Part shown: positions 1-6,119 of the stretch, one piece after another
How the letters are laid out: each line of letters opens with the position of its first letter
Position numbering within the stretch: the first letter of the stretch is position 1
Assembly (NCBI GenBank): GCA_913041865.1
Contig: CAJWIW010000057.1
Coordinates: 1-6,119 of the forward strand
From: an uncultured Gammaproteobacteria bacterium
GTDB lineage: Bacteria; Pseudomonadota; Gammaproteobacteria; GCA-002705445; GCA-002716945
DNA: 6,119 nt
Reading direction: 5' to 3'
The notes under the pieces: model-generated
What the model saw: only the letters and a program-made list of their open reading frames with translations
Told to the model about the DNA's origin: nothing
The model's database searches: none
Position numbers and translations under genes: made by a program

Positions 1-34
1 ATGATTTTCATAAATGATGTAAACTATTTTATCA

Positions 35-47
35 TTCAAATTTTGAA
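35..47. promoter_or_regulatory. Short perfect inverted repeat upstream of asnO-like gene
   Basis: TTCAAA at 35-40 and TTTGAA at 42-47 form a perfect dyad around a single T, ending 12 bases before the start codon. An outer pair, ATCATT at 31-36 and AATGAT at 54-59, is also inverted. The site could be an operator or simply AT-rich chance symmetry. No regulator can be named, and I see no convincing -35/-10 pair in the 59 bases available. Confidence 0.2.
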
Positions 48-59
48 ACTGGAAATGAT

Positions 60-1850
60 ATGTGTGGAATATGTGGAGAAATAAGGTTCGACGGCGCAGT
101 TGTTGATAAATCAACCAAAGATAGTATGATGGCAGAAATATCTACCAGAGGCCCAGATTATTGTGGTGATTTCAGCAAAAAGTCTATCTTCTTAGGGCAT
201 CATAGACTCTCAATTATAGATACCTCTAATAAGTCAAACCAGCCTATGTTTGATGAAAACCTATCATTAGTTATAGTATTTAATGGAGTAATATACAATT
301 ATGTCTCTCTTCGGCAGGATCTAAAAAAGAGGGGATATACATTTACCTCAGATGGTGACACTGAAGTTATATTAAAAGCCTATCATTTTTATGGCCAAAA
401 ATGTGTAGATCACTTCGATGGAGTTTTCGCATTTTGCATTTACGATTTAAACAATAATCAACTATTTATAGCTAGAGACCGGTTCGGTATTAAACCTTTA
501 TATTTCAAAATTGAAAAAGAATATTTTGCTTTTTCATCCAGCATGCAGTCTCTTCTTTACAAAGACTTAGGAAAAATTAATCAAACTGCCTTAAATTACC
601 ATTTTTTTCTCCATTCAAGTGTCCCTGCTCCTCACACATTATTCGATAATATATTCAAACTAAAACCAGGACATATTATTTTAATTAATAACGATGGCAA
701 AGTTACTAGAAAAAAATATTATTCAATTGATAACCTTCCTATAGTATCTCACATTGATGAAAATGAAGTGATTGAAACTATTGAGTATCATCTTTTAAAT
801 GCCATCAAGAAAAGACTATCTACTTCTGATGTTCCCGTTGGTATTTTACTATCCGGTGGACTTGACTCAAGTTTGATAGCAGCTATAGCATCTAAACACA
901 AATTAGCAGAAATAAATACCTTCTCAATCGGCTTCCAATCAATAAATGAAGAACAAGGTGATGAGTTTTACTTCTCCGATCTAGTGAGTCAAAAATACTC
1001 AACTAGTCATAATAAAATTAAAATTAACGACGGCCAACTTGTAGATAATCTAGATAATGTAATTAGTAGTATGCCAGAGCCAATGTCTAGTCAAGACGCG
1101 TCAGCCTTTTACCTATTAGCAAGAGAGGTTTCACAGAGACAAAAAGTAGTTTTGAGTGGACAAGGCGCTGATGAGTTATTTGGTGGATATCCATGGTATA
1201 GATTGATGAATAATGAAAATCGGATATCAGATGTGGAGAAATTTAAAAAGTATTATTTAGACCGAACAGATGAAGATTTTGAGACTACAATAACAAATAA
1301 TTACATCTCAGATAACAACACTGATGATTTTATCAAAGAGTCATTTAGTGTTTATGATTCTAAATTAACTTTTCTAGATAAGCTCTTGAGATTTGATATA
1401 TCACATTTAATAGTAGACGATCCTGTAAAACGAGTTGATAGTATGACTATGGCTTGGGGACTAGAAACACGTGTACCTTTCTTAGATCAGAGCCTAATCG
1501 AATTCACGAGCACATTGAGATCATCAGAAAAACTCAAAAATAATGGAAAATACTATTTAAAGAAGTTAGCTAGAAACTATCTTGATTTAGAGATCATTGA
1601 TAGGAAAAAATTTCATTTTCCAGTCCCACCTCTAAAAATTCTCAGTGGCAGGATCCTTGATTTTGTAAGAGAGACACTTTGTTCTACTCAGTGTAAATCA
1701 CGTGGAATTCTTAACCAGGAAAATATTCTACATTTATTGAGTCAACCAAATGGGAATTTTACTAAGCTAGATGGGAATAAACTCTGGCACCTTGCAGTTT
1801 TTGAGCGATGGTTTCAGATTAATCTAGATAAAAAAAACCCGCCTAACTAA
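60..1850 (+). CDS. asnO: N-acetylglutaminylglutamine amidotransferase (asparagine synthase family, class II glutamine amidotransferase)
   Basis: This 596-residue cytoplasmic enzyme most likely uses glutamine and ATP to amidate the terminal carboxyl of N-acetylglutaminylglutamine, giving the osmolyte NAGGN. The N-terminal class II glutaminase domain (about 1-210) starts MCGICGE, so Cys2 becomes the nucleophile after Met removal; Arg49, Asn75-Gly76 and Asp100 fit the glutamine pocket. The synthetase domain (about 235-590) has the ATP PP-loop SGGLDSS at 265-271. Several segments match my memory of the NAGGN subfamily rather than AsnB: SGQGADE at 366-372 (AsnB has SGEGSDE), EPMSSQDASAFYLL near 340-353, VDDPVKRVDSMTMAWGLE near 452-469 and FPVPPLK near 520-526. 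The start is fixed by the required Met-Cys and a GGAA at 51-54. No NAGGN synthetase partner (ngg) lies downstream; it may be upstream of the window. Ordinary asparagine synthetase is the main alternative. Confidence 0.85.
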   Translation: MCGICGEIRFDGAVVDKSTKDSMMAEISTRGPDYCGDFSKKSIFLGHHRLSIIDTSNKSNQPMFDENLSLVIVFNGVIYNYVSLRQDLKKRGYTFTSDGDTEVILKAYHFYGQKCVDHFDGVFAFCIYDLNNNQLFIARDRFGIKPLYFKIEKEYFAFSSSMQSLLYKDLGKINQTALNYHFFLHSSVPAPHTLFDNIFKLKPGHIILINNDGKVTRKKYYSIDNLPIVSHIDENEVIETIEYHLLNAIKKRLSTSDVPVGILLSGGLDSSLIAAIASKHKLAEINTFSIGFQSINEEQGDEFYFSDLVSQKYSTSHNKIKINDGQLVDNLDNVISSMPEPMSSQDASAFYLLAREVSQRQKVVLSGQGADELFGGYPWYRLMNNENRISDVEKFKKYYLDRTDEDFETTITNNYISDNNTDDFIKESFSVYDSKLTFLDKLLRFDISHLIVDDPVKRVDSMTMAWGLETRVPFLDQSLIEFTSTLRSSEKLKNNGKYYLKKLARNYLDLEIIDRKKFHFPVPPLKILSGRILDFVRETLCSTQCKSRGILNQENILHLLSQPNGNFTKLDGNKLWHLAVFERWFQINLDKKNPPN

Positions 1851-1858
1851 GACGGGTT
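1830..1858 (-). terminator. Intrinsic terminator of the porin gene, embedded in the 3' end of the asnO-like gene
   Basis: Read on the minus strand, AACCCGUCU and AGGCGGGUU pair over nine positions (one U-G wobble) around the loop UAGUU. A run of eight U follows, two of them closing the stem. The hairpin begins 21 bases after the porin stop codon, as expected for a rho-independent terminator. On the plus strand the wobble becomes an A-C mismatch and the downstream tract is only TTAATTTA, so termination of the convergent gene should be weaker. The element covers the last six codons and the stop of that gene. Confidence 0.85.
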
Positions 1859-1879
1859 AATTTATGATTTGAATTTTAA

Positions 1880-2968
1880 TTAGAAGCTATGAGTTATACC
1901 TAAGCCATAAGTTCTAATTGCATTACCACTGCCTTGTAGCCCTTTTCTTATATATCCAATCGTGATATCAGTAGATTTGCTTAATTGCATTGTATTTGAG
2001 ATACCTATCGTTCTGTAGTCCTCATTTGCTGCTACCTCTCTACTATCACCTGTAGCATATACAAGTTGCAAGTTATGCATTCCCATAGTGTAATGAGCAC
2101 CAAATGTTTCAATGTCGCCTTCACCATTTGTAAAGCCGTTACCAGTACTTGCAATTTCTAAATCTTCAGACGTATAAAAAACATCTAAGTTAGGCATTAC
2201 TTTATATGAAGCGAAAATTTTATCATTTGCTTCACCATCTGCTCCTTCGCTTTTATCGAAAGTTCTTGCAACACCAAGTTCAAGATTTGCAACTATGATA
2301 TTTTCAACTTTTAGACCAAAAGAATAGTCATTTTTGGATACATTATTGTTATTAGCATTTTCTCCCATTCCCCTTAGGTAAGCTATGTGGAATGGACCAA
2401 GTTTACCATGGTACATGATACTAGAATCCCATGTTCCAGCTTGACCGAAATCTGTTGAACTAGTAGCGCCATGATTATTCATACCAATCGCAGTATCCAT
2501 ATTTTTGTCATAGAAACCCATTGTCTTATATGGTGTCTCGTAAGAACCCATACCTAAGTATCCAATAGGTGTCATAAATCCAAGGTGACCAATATGAAGT
2601 TCGATAGTTTGACAAGGTGAAGAACCATTAGCATCAGTGTTACAATTTTTGCTGTCACTTGTTGCCCATCCATCTGCAAGATCAAATTTCCATTCAGCAT
2701 GGCCTAGCATTGTAAGACCCCCAACATTCTCCTTGAACTTTAGACCTAATCGGCTTTTACCACCATTATCTCTTATGCTATCAACTGAGTTAGCAGCCCC
2801 AGTCGCTTTTTGGTCATACCCTATATAGAGTCGCCCAAAAAAGTGCACGCCGCTTGAACCTTGCGCACCAGATGCATAATGTTGTGAGTGGTCCATTTTA
2901 CCACCTGCGAATACAGGTGCTGATAATACTGTAGCAAAGACTACAGCTGTAAAGATATTCTTAAACAT
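1880..2968 (-). CDS. Outer-membrane porin (Gram-negative general porin superfamily)
   Basis: This 362-residue protein is predicted to form a beta-barrel diffusion channel in the outer membrane. Residues 1-21 are a classic signal peptide: Lys3, a hydrophobic stretch, then SAPVFA with likely cleavage before GGKMDHSQH. The mature part shows porin traits. Near 68-100 it reads DNGGKSRLGLKFKE, then an alternating hydrophobic AEWKFDL strand. An LGMGSYETPYK segment lies near 138-148, resembling the LGRQDTPYK region of type 4 porins. Strands are amphipathic, loops are rich in Gly, Asn and Asp, and the chain ends in Phe (THSF), the barrel-assembly signal. The start at 2968 is chosen because it begins the signal peptide directly and follows a GGGGAGTG ribosome site (2978-2971); the frame is open 16 codons further up to ATG 3016, but that would precede the signal peptide. 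Cys109 and Cys119 might form a loop disulfide. Substrate specificity cannot be read from sequence. Confidence 0.88.
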   Translation of the reverse strand: MFKNIFTAVVFATVLSAPVFAGGKMDHSQHYASGAQGSSGVHFFGRLYIGYDQKATGAANSVDSIRDNGGKSRLGLKFKENVGGLTMLGHAEWKFDLADGWATSDSKNCNTDANGSSPCQTIELHIGHLGFMTPIGYLGMGSYETPYKTMGFYDKNMDTAIGMNNHGATSSTDFGQAGTWDSSIMYHGKLGPFHIAYLRGMGENANNNNVSKNDYSFGLKVENIIVANLELGVARTFDKSEGADGEANDKIFASYKVMPNLDVFYTSEDLEIASTGNGFTNGEGDIETFGAHYTMGMHNLQLVYATGDSREVAANEDYRTIGISNTMQLSKSTDITIGYIRKGLQGSGNAIRTYGLGITHSF

Positions 2969-2970
2969 TT

Positions 2971-2978
2971 CACTCCCC
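2971..2978 (-). promoter_or_regulatory. Ribosome binding site deciding the porin start
   Basis: On the minus strand GGGGAGTG lies just ahead of the ATG at 2968, with only AA between. It is the strongest purine-rich site in this stretch and supports translation beginning at MFKNIF rather than at the upstream in-frame ATG at 3016. It lies inside the reading frame of the longer version. Confidence 0.7.
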
Positions 2979-3096
2979 ATTTGAAATTTCTTATTTACTG
3001 ACCAATTTTGACACATTATGCCCTATAAATAAACACTTATGCACAACAAATAAAGGGTTTTTTAGGCTAATAATGAGATAATAATACAGAGGCGAA

Positions 3097-3144
3097 ATGG
3101 ACAGTAATGCTCATAATAATATCAATAAAACCATATTTTATTAG
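3097..3144 (+). CDS. Possible 15-residue leader peptide upstream of argD
   Basis: An ATG at 3097 follows GAGG (3089-3092) with a four-base spacer and opens a 15-codon frame, MDSNAHNNINKTIFY, ending at TAG 3142-3144. The stop codon abuts a small AT-rich hairpin. The start of argD lies 48 bases further on and has no comparable ribosome site. The peptide contains no arginine, so classical arginine-codon attenuation is not supported. It has five Asn among 15 residues, which is unremarkable in AT-rich DNA. It may be a chance ORF; the ribosome site is the only positive evidence. Confidence 0.2.
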   Translation: MDSNAHNNINKTIFY

Positions 3145-3150
3145 CATTAT
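3116..3150. repeat. AT-rich interrupted dyad upstream of argD
   Basis: AATAAAA at 3124-3130 and TTTTATT at 3136-3142 are perfectly inverted around CCATA. After a three-base non-pairing gap on each side, ATAAT at 3116-3120 and ATTAT at 3146-3150 are inverted again. The 35-base symmetry is centred about 60 bases before the argD start. It could be a repressor or activator operator or a weak hairpin; no T-tract makes it a terminator. AT-rich composition raises the chance of coincidental symmetry. Confidence 0.3.
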
Positions 3151-3192
3151 CGTTGATTTGTATTAATATATTGATTTGCTCAAGTGCACGCT

Positions 3193-4353
3193 ATGAAAGA
3201 TTATCTAATGAAAACATACAATAGGAAACCAGTATCTTTTGTAAGAGGAGAGGGAATTTATTTGTATGATGACAATAACAAAAAATATATCGATGCTCTA
3301 TGTGGGCTAGCAGTTACCAGTCTTGGTCATTCAAATAAAGAAATCACAGAAGTCCTAGAATCACAAAGTAGTTCACTCATTCATACATCAAACGCATTTC
3401 AGATTGAGCCTCAGCAGAAACTTGCTAAAAGATTATGTCAGCTCAGTGGCATGTCTACAGCTTTTTTTTGTAATTCTGGCGCAGAGGCTGTGGAGGCCTC
3501 GATAAAAATTGCAAGAAAATTTGGTAACGACAAGAATGTTCATTCTCCAAAAATTCTAGTCATGGAGAATAGCTTTCATGGGAGAACTATGGCTGCATTA
3601 TCTGCCACGGGTAGTGCCAAGTCTCATGCTGGTTTTACTCCCCTTGTAGATGGTTTCGTTAGAGTACCATTTAATGATATAGATTCTGTTAAAGAAGCTT
3701 TAGATCTTCATAAGGATATCGTAGCGGTGTTACTAGAGCCAATTCAAGGAGAGGGCGGTATAGTGATTCCGAGTCACGGTTATCTTTATAACCTTAGGGA
3801 GATAACACGTGAGAAAAATATATTACTCATGATTGATGAAGTGCAATCAGGTTTCTGCAGAACAGGTAAATGGTTTGCACATCAGCATGAAAATATAATC
3901 CCAGACGTAATAACAATAGCAAAAGCACTTGGCAATGGCGTACCTATTGGTGCATGCCTTGCAGCTAATCATGCTTCAGATATACTAATTCCAGGATCAC
4001 ATGGTTCAACTTTCGGTGGTAATTTTTTATCTTGCAGTGTTGGTCTAAAAGTTTTAGACATCATGAGAGATCAACAGATTTGTATAAATGCTAGAGAGAT
4101 GGGTAATTTATTTCATAATGAACTGATGAAAAGATTATCGGAAAAAAAGTCTGTGGTCGATATCAGATGCAAAGGGTTGATGATAGGAATAGAATTAAAA
4201 AATGATTGCACCACCATGGGTGGCACTTTTCTTGAACACGGTCTTGTTGTTAACATAACTAAAGGTAATATTATTAGAATGCTTCCACCACTAATCATCA
4301 ATAAAAATCAAGTACATGATATAATCGATATATTAGATAAAATAATAGAATAG
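3193..4353 (+). CDS. argD: Acetylornithine aminotransferase (arginine biosynthesis)
   Basis: This 386-residue PLP enzyme of the class III aminotransferases transfers an amino group from glutamate to N-acetylglutamate semialdehyde, giving N-acetylornithine in the cytoplasm. Visible family marks are GEGIYLYD near 19-26, NSGAEA at 94-99 for the cofactor phosphate, FHGRT at 128-132, the DEVQ motif at 215-218 whose Asp contacts the pyridine ring, the Schiff-base Lys244 in AKALGNG, and STFGGN at 272-277. The ATG at 3193 gives MKDYLMKTYNRKPVSF, aligned with typical ArgD N-termini. GTG 3184 and ATG 3208 are also in frame, and none has a clear ribosome site. A stop at 3172 limits extension. Related succinylornithine, succinyldiaminopimelate or GABA aminotransferases are alternatives, but argF one base downstream makes ArgD by far the best call. 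It may also serve in lysine synthesis, as E. coli ArgD does. Confidence 0.92.
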   Translation: MKDYLMKTYNRKPVSFVRGEGIYLYDDNNKKYIDALCGLAVTSLGHSNKEITEVLESQSSSLIHTSNAFQIEPQQKLAKRLCQLSGMSTAFFCNSGAEAVEASIKIARKFGNDKNVHSPKILVMENSFHGRTMAALSATGSAKSHAGFTPLVDGFVRVPFNDIDSVKEALDLHKDIVAVLLEPIQGEGGIVIPSHGYLYNLREITREKNILLMIDEVQSGFCRTGKWFAHQHENIIPDVITIAKALGNGVPIGACLAANHASDILIPGSHGSTFGGNFLSCSVGLKVLDIMRDQQICINAREMGNLFHNELMKRLSEKKSVVDIRCKGLMIGIELKNDCTTMGGTFLEHGLVVNITKGNIIRMLPPLIINKNQVHDIIDILDKIIE

Positions 4354-4354
4354 T

Positions 4355-5266
4355 ATGAGCATAAGACATTTTAAATCTCTGTTAGATATCAATAAAAAAG
4401 AATTTATAAGGATACTTGATAGATCGCTTGAACTAAAAAAACTCTCGCGTCAGAATCAATTACCAGATTCATTATCAAAGATGACCTTAGCACTTATCTT
4501 CAAGAAAAATTCTACACGTACACGGGTGTCATTAGAGACTGCCATAAATAAATTGGGTGGAAATGCAGTTTACATATCGCATCTAACATCACAAATTGGT
4601 AGGGGTGAATCAATAACTGACACTGGCAAAGTATTATCGGGTATGGTCGATTTTATAGCAATAAGGACGCATGAGCACAATGAATTAGTTGAACTATGCG
4701 AGGTTTCGACCATACCTGTTATTAATGCGCTCACTCAAAAATTTCATCCATGTCAGCTTCTTGCAGATATGTTGACTTTCTATGAGGAAAAAGGTGATTT
4801 TGAGGATAAAACTTTTTCATGGGTAGGTGATGGATGTAATATGTGTCACTCGTATATCAACGCCTCTAAAATACTTGGATTTAATTTAAAAATTGCAACG
4901 CCTAACGGGTTTGAACCGGACATCTCAGTACTTAATTCAGCATCTGATACAGTAGAACTATGTGATCTCCCGGGCAAAGCCGTAGAAAATTCAGATTTAG
5001 TAACTACAGATGTATGGGCTAGCATGGGTGATGAAGAGGATCATGAAAGAAGAAAATCACTTTTCAAGGGTTATCAGATCAATCAAAATATCATGGATAA
5101 AGCGAATGATGACGCCATATTTCTTCATTGTTTACCTGCTCATAGAGATGAAGAGGTCACAGCAGAAGTAATCGATGGAAAATGTAGTCGTGTATGGGAA
5201 CAATCACATAATCGTCTTTATACTACTCAAGCTTTGTTAGAGTTCCTCAAAGAGGTTAATGATTAG
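4355..5266 (+). CDS. argF: Ornithine carbamoyltransferase (anabolic)
   Basis: This 303-residue enzyme joins carbamoyl phosphate and ornithine to give citrulline, the sixth step of arginine synthesis. The carbamoyl-phosphate domain carries STRTR at 53-57, GRGES at 82-86, an RTHEHNE segment at 104-110 and HPCQ at 131-134. The ornithine domain has the SMG loop at 223-225, HCLPAHR at 258-264 with the catalytic Cys259, and a terminal WEQSHNR near 281-287. Length is as expected for the anabolic ArgF family (about 300-310). The ATG follows the argD TAG by one base, so the two are co-transcribed and probably translationally coupled. The 3' end overlaps the convergent enzyme I gene by 11 bases. The N-terminus MSIRHFKSLLDI is canonical, so the start is secure. 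No carbamate kinase or arginine deiminase gene is adjacent, arguing against a catabolic role. Confidence 0.95.
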   Translation: MSIRHFKSLLDINKKEFIRILDRSLELKKLSRQNQLPDSLSKMTLALIFKKNSTRTRVSLETAINKLGGNAVYISHLTSQIGRGESITDTGKVLSGMVDFIAIRTHEHNELVELCEVSTIPVINALTQKFHPCQLLADMLTFYEEKGDFEDKTFSWVGDGCNMCHSYINASKILGFNLKIATPNGFEPDISVLNSASDTVELCDLPGKAVENSDLVTTDVWASMGDEEDHERRKSLFKGYQINQNIMDKANDDAIFLHCLPAHRDEEVTAEVIDGKCSRVWEQSHNRLYTTQALLEFLKEVND

Positions 5267-6119
5267 TTGAGTCGTTATTAATCTTTTCAATTAGGTTCTG
5301 CTTATCTGTACTATCTACGCATTTAATTATTTTTGAGGCCAATTTGTTTAGTTTACCAATATTTGACTCAACAATGACTTTTTTAACTTCAGGGATCGCA
5401 CTAGGATGCATACTAAATGATTTTAATCCCATACCTAATAAAAGCCTGGTAAATTGTTTATCACCTGCCATTTCTCCACAGAGCGATACATCAATCCCAT
5501 GTCTTTCTCCACTATCAATAACATTTTTTATTAGCATCAAAACAGCTGAATTGAAGGGATCATACAAATAGTTTACCTCATCATCGACTCTGTCAATTGC
5601 TAGTGTATACTGAACAAGATCATTAGTCCCAATAGATAAAAAATCAACAAACTCAGCTAGTCGTGATGATAAAACAGCTGATGCTGGAACCTCTATCATG
5701 ATGCCTATTTTCACTTTATCATTGAAAAGTATTTTTCGTTTTCTCAGCTGATCTTTAGCAAGTTCAATTAAATCTCTAGCCTTTTTAACCTCAGATATGG
5801 TGGTAATCATTGGTAACATAATTTTTACATCGCCATAGTAACCTGCACGCAGTATAGCTTTGACTTGATTTAGGAATATTTCTTGATTATTTAGACTATA
5901 TCGTATGCCTCTGAGACCAAGCGCAGGGTTTCTTGCAATAGACCCAGTTTGGATATTTTCTGGTATTTCTTTGTCTGAACCAATATCTAATGTTCTAAAT
6001 GTAACTGGCTTACCTTTTAAACTTCTCACAATCTTTTTATAATCTGATACTTGCTCAGCCTCAGTCGGTATATCAGATCTATCCGTGTAGAGATATTCTG
6101 TTCTAAATAAACCAATACC
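5256..6119 (-). CDS. ptsI: PTS enzyme I, phosphoenolpyruvate-protein phosphotransferase (partial, 5' end outside window)
   Basis: The frame is open through the right edge, so these 287 residues are the C-terminal half; the stretch upstream of the in-frame GTG at 6029 also encodes conserved enzyme I sequence and is not a start. This domain binds PEP and Mg and dimerises. Visible marks are GIGLFRTEYLY at 1-11 and RTLDIGSDKE at 42-51 with PEP-binding arginines, NPALGLRGIR at 64-73, IMIEVPA at 140-146 with a metal-ligand Glu, SIGTNDL at 162-168, and LCGEMAGD at 213-220 with the catalytic Cys. The phospho-His domain lies outside. NPALGLR and FSMHPS resemble betaproteobacterial PtsI more than nitrogen-PTS PtsP, but a PtsP with an N-terminal GAF domain cannot be excluded. 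No HPr or EII gene is in view. The stop lies inside the argF end. Confidence 0.93.
   Translation of the reverse strand, partial: GIGLFRTEYLYTDRSDIPTEAEQVSDYKKIVRSLKGKPVTFRTLDIGSDKEIPENIQTGSIARNPALGLRGIRYSLNNQEIFLNQVKAILRAGYYGDVKIMLPMITTISEVKKARDLIELAKDQLRKRKILFNDKVKIGIMIEVPASAVLSSRLAEFVDFLSIGTNDLVQYTLAIDRVDDEVNYLYDPFNSAVLMLIKNVIDSGERHGIDVSLCGEMAGDKQFTRLLLGMGLKSFSMHPSAIPEVKKVIVESNIGKLNKLASKIIKCVDSTDKQNLIEKINNDSTNH

Larger units (their letters stand above)
2969..3192. promoter_or_regulatory. Divergent intergenic region between porin and argD
   Basis: Promoters of both the porin (minus) and argDF (plus) should lie here, but neither is clear. On the minus strand CATAAT (near 3021-3026) and TATAGG (near 3028-3033) are possible -10 boxes for the porin, with only a weak TTGTTG upstream. 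On the plus strand GATAAT at 3077-3082 and TATTAAT at 3161-3167 are -10-like but lack good -35 partners. I found no convincing ARG box (TGAAT-type half sites). An imperfect direct repeat, TAATG plus ATAATAAT, occurs near 3071-3085 and again near 3106-3120. Confidence 0.4.

Noticed and set aside
1..84. A frame open from the left edge to TAA at 82-84, overlapping the asnO-like start by 25 bases, which might be the tail of an upstream gene such as ngg.
   Set aside because: The 27 residues are AT-driven and not recognisable, and an open run this short is not rare by chance; the sequence left of the window is needed.
2637..2828. A plus-strand open frame of 63 codons opposite the porin; similar short frames lie opposite argD (4113-4301, minus) and enzyme I (5344-5571, plus).
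   Set aside because: Each is antisense to a well-supported gene, with no recognisable domain.
2969..3016. A 16-residue N-terminal extension of the porin from the ATG at 3016.
   Set aside because: It would place charged residues before a complete signal peptide, and the strong ribosome site at 2971-2978 lies inside it.
3050..3066. GGGTTTTTT run considered as a terminator tail.
   Set aside because: No stem of useful length precedes it on the plus strand and there is no gene ending nearby.
3184..3192. A GTG start for argD three codons upstream.
   Set aside because: No ribosome site precedes it and the ATG at 3193 matches usual ArgD N-termini better; it cannot be fully excluded.
5261..5290. 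A weak inverted repeat GATTA/TAATC followed by CTTTT after argF, considered as a terminator.
   Set aside because: Only five A/T-rich pairs around a long loop and a short T-run; too weak to call.
6027..6029. A GTG that could start a shorter 257-residue protein.
   Set aside because: The 30 codons upstream encode conserved enzyme I sequence (GLFRTEYLY) and the frame runs off the window.

Overview
The window is AT-rich and gene-dense, and it holds four chromosomal protein-coding genes typical of a Gram-negative bacterium. There is an outer-membrane porin with a signal peptide and a C-terminal Phe. The arginine genes are adjacent, and the enzyme I fragment has a proteobacterial NPALGLR-type motif. 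Low GC, short gaps and an osmolyte gene fit a small-genome, probably marine, beta- or gammaproteobacterium (for example a SUP05/Thioglobus-like or methylotroph-like lineage). This placement is inference; no rRNA or marker gene is present to settle it.

Layout: (1) 60-1850, plus strand, a glutamine-dependent amidotransferase of the asparagine-synthase fold. Its motifs match N-acetylglutaminylglutamine amidotransferase (AsnO type, for the osmolyte NAGGN) better than true asparagine synthetase. (2) 1880-2968, minus strand, a porin of the general Gram-negative porin superfamily, convergent with gene 1. Its intrinsic terminator (1830-1858) lies inside the last six codons of gene 1. (3) 2969-3192, a divergent intergenic region of about 220 bases with a possible 15-codon leader ORF and an AT-rich dyad. 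(4) 3193-4353 and 4355-5266, plus strand, argD and argF as a two-gene operon separated by one base; they supply the ornithine and citrulline steps of arginine synthesis. (5) 5256 to the right edge, minus strand, the C-terminal PEP-binding part of PTS enzyme I (PtsI-like), overlapping the end of argF by 11 bases. It continues beyond the window.

The genes do not form one pathway. The amidotransferase and porin could both be linked to osmotic or envelope adaptation, but only proximity suggests this. argD-argF is a clear functional pair. Enzyme I belongs to a separate, probably regulatory, phosphotransfer system. I see no mobile element, CRISPR array, tRNA or rRNA, and no clear candidate for a wholly new system. 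The most useful points are the specific identity of the first gene, the strand-specific terminator embedded in a coding end, and the unusual leader region of argD.
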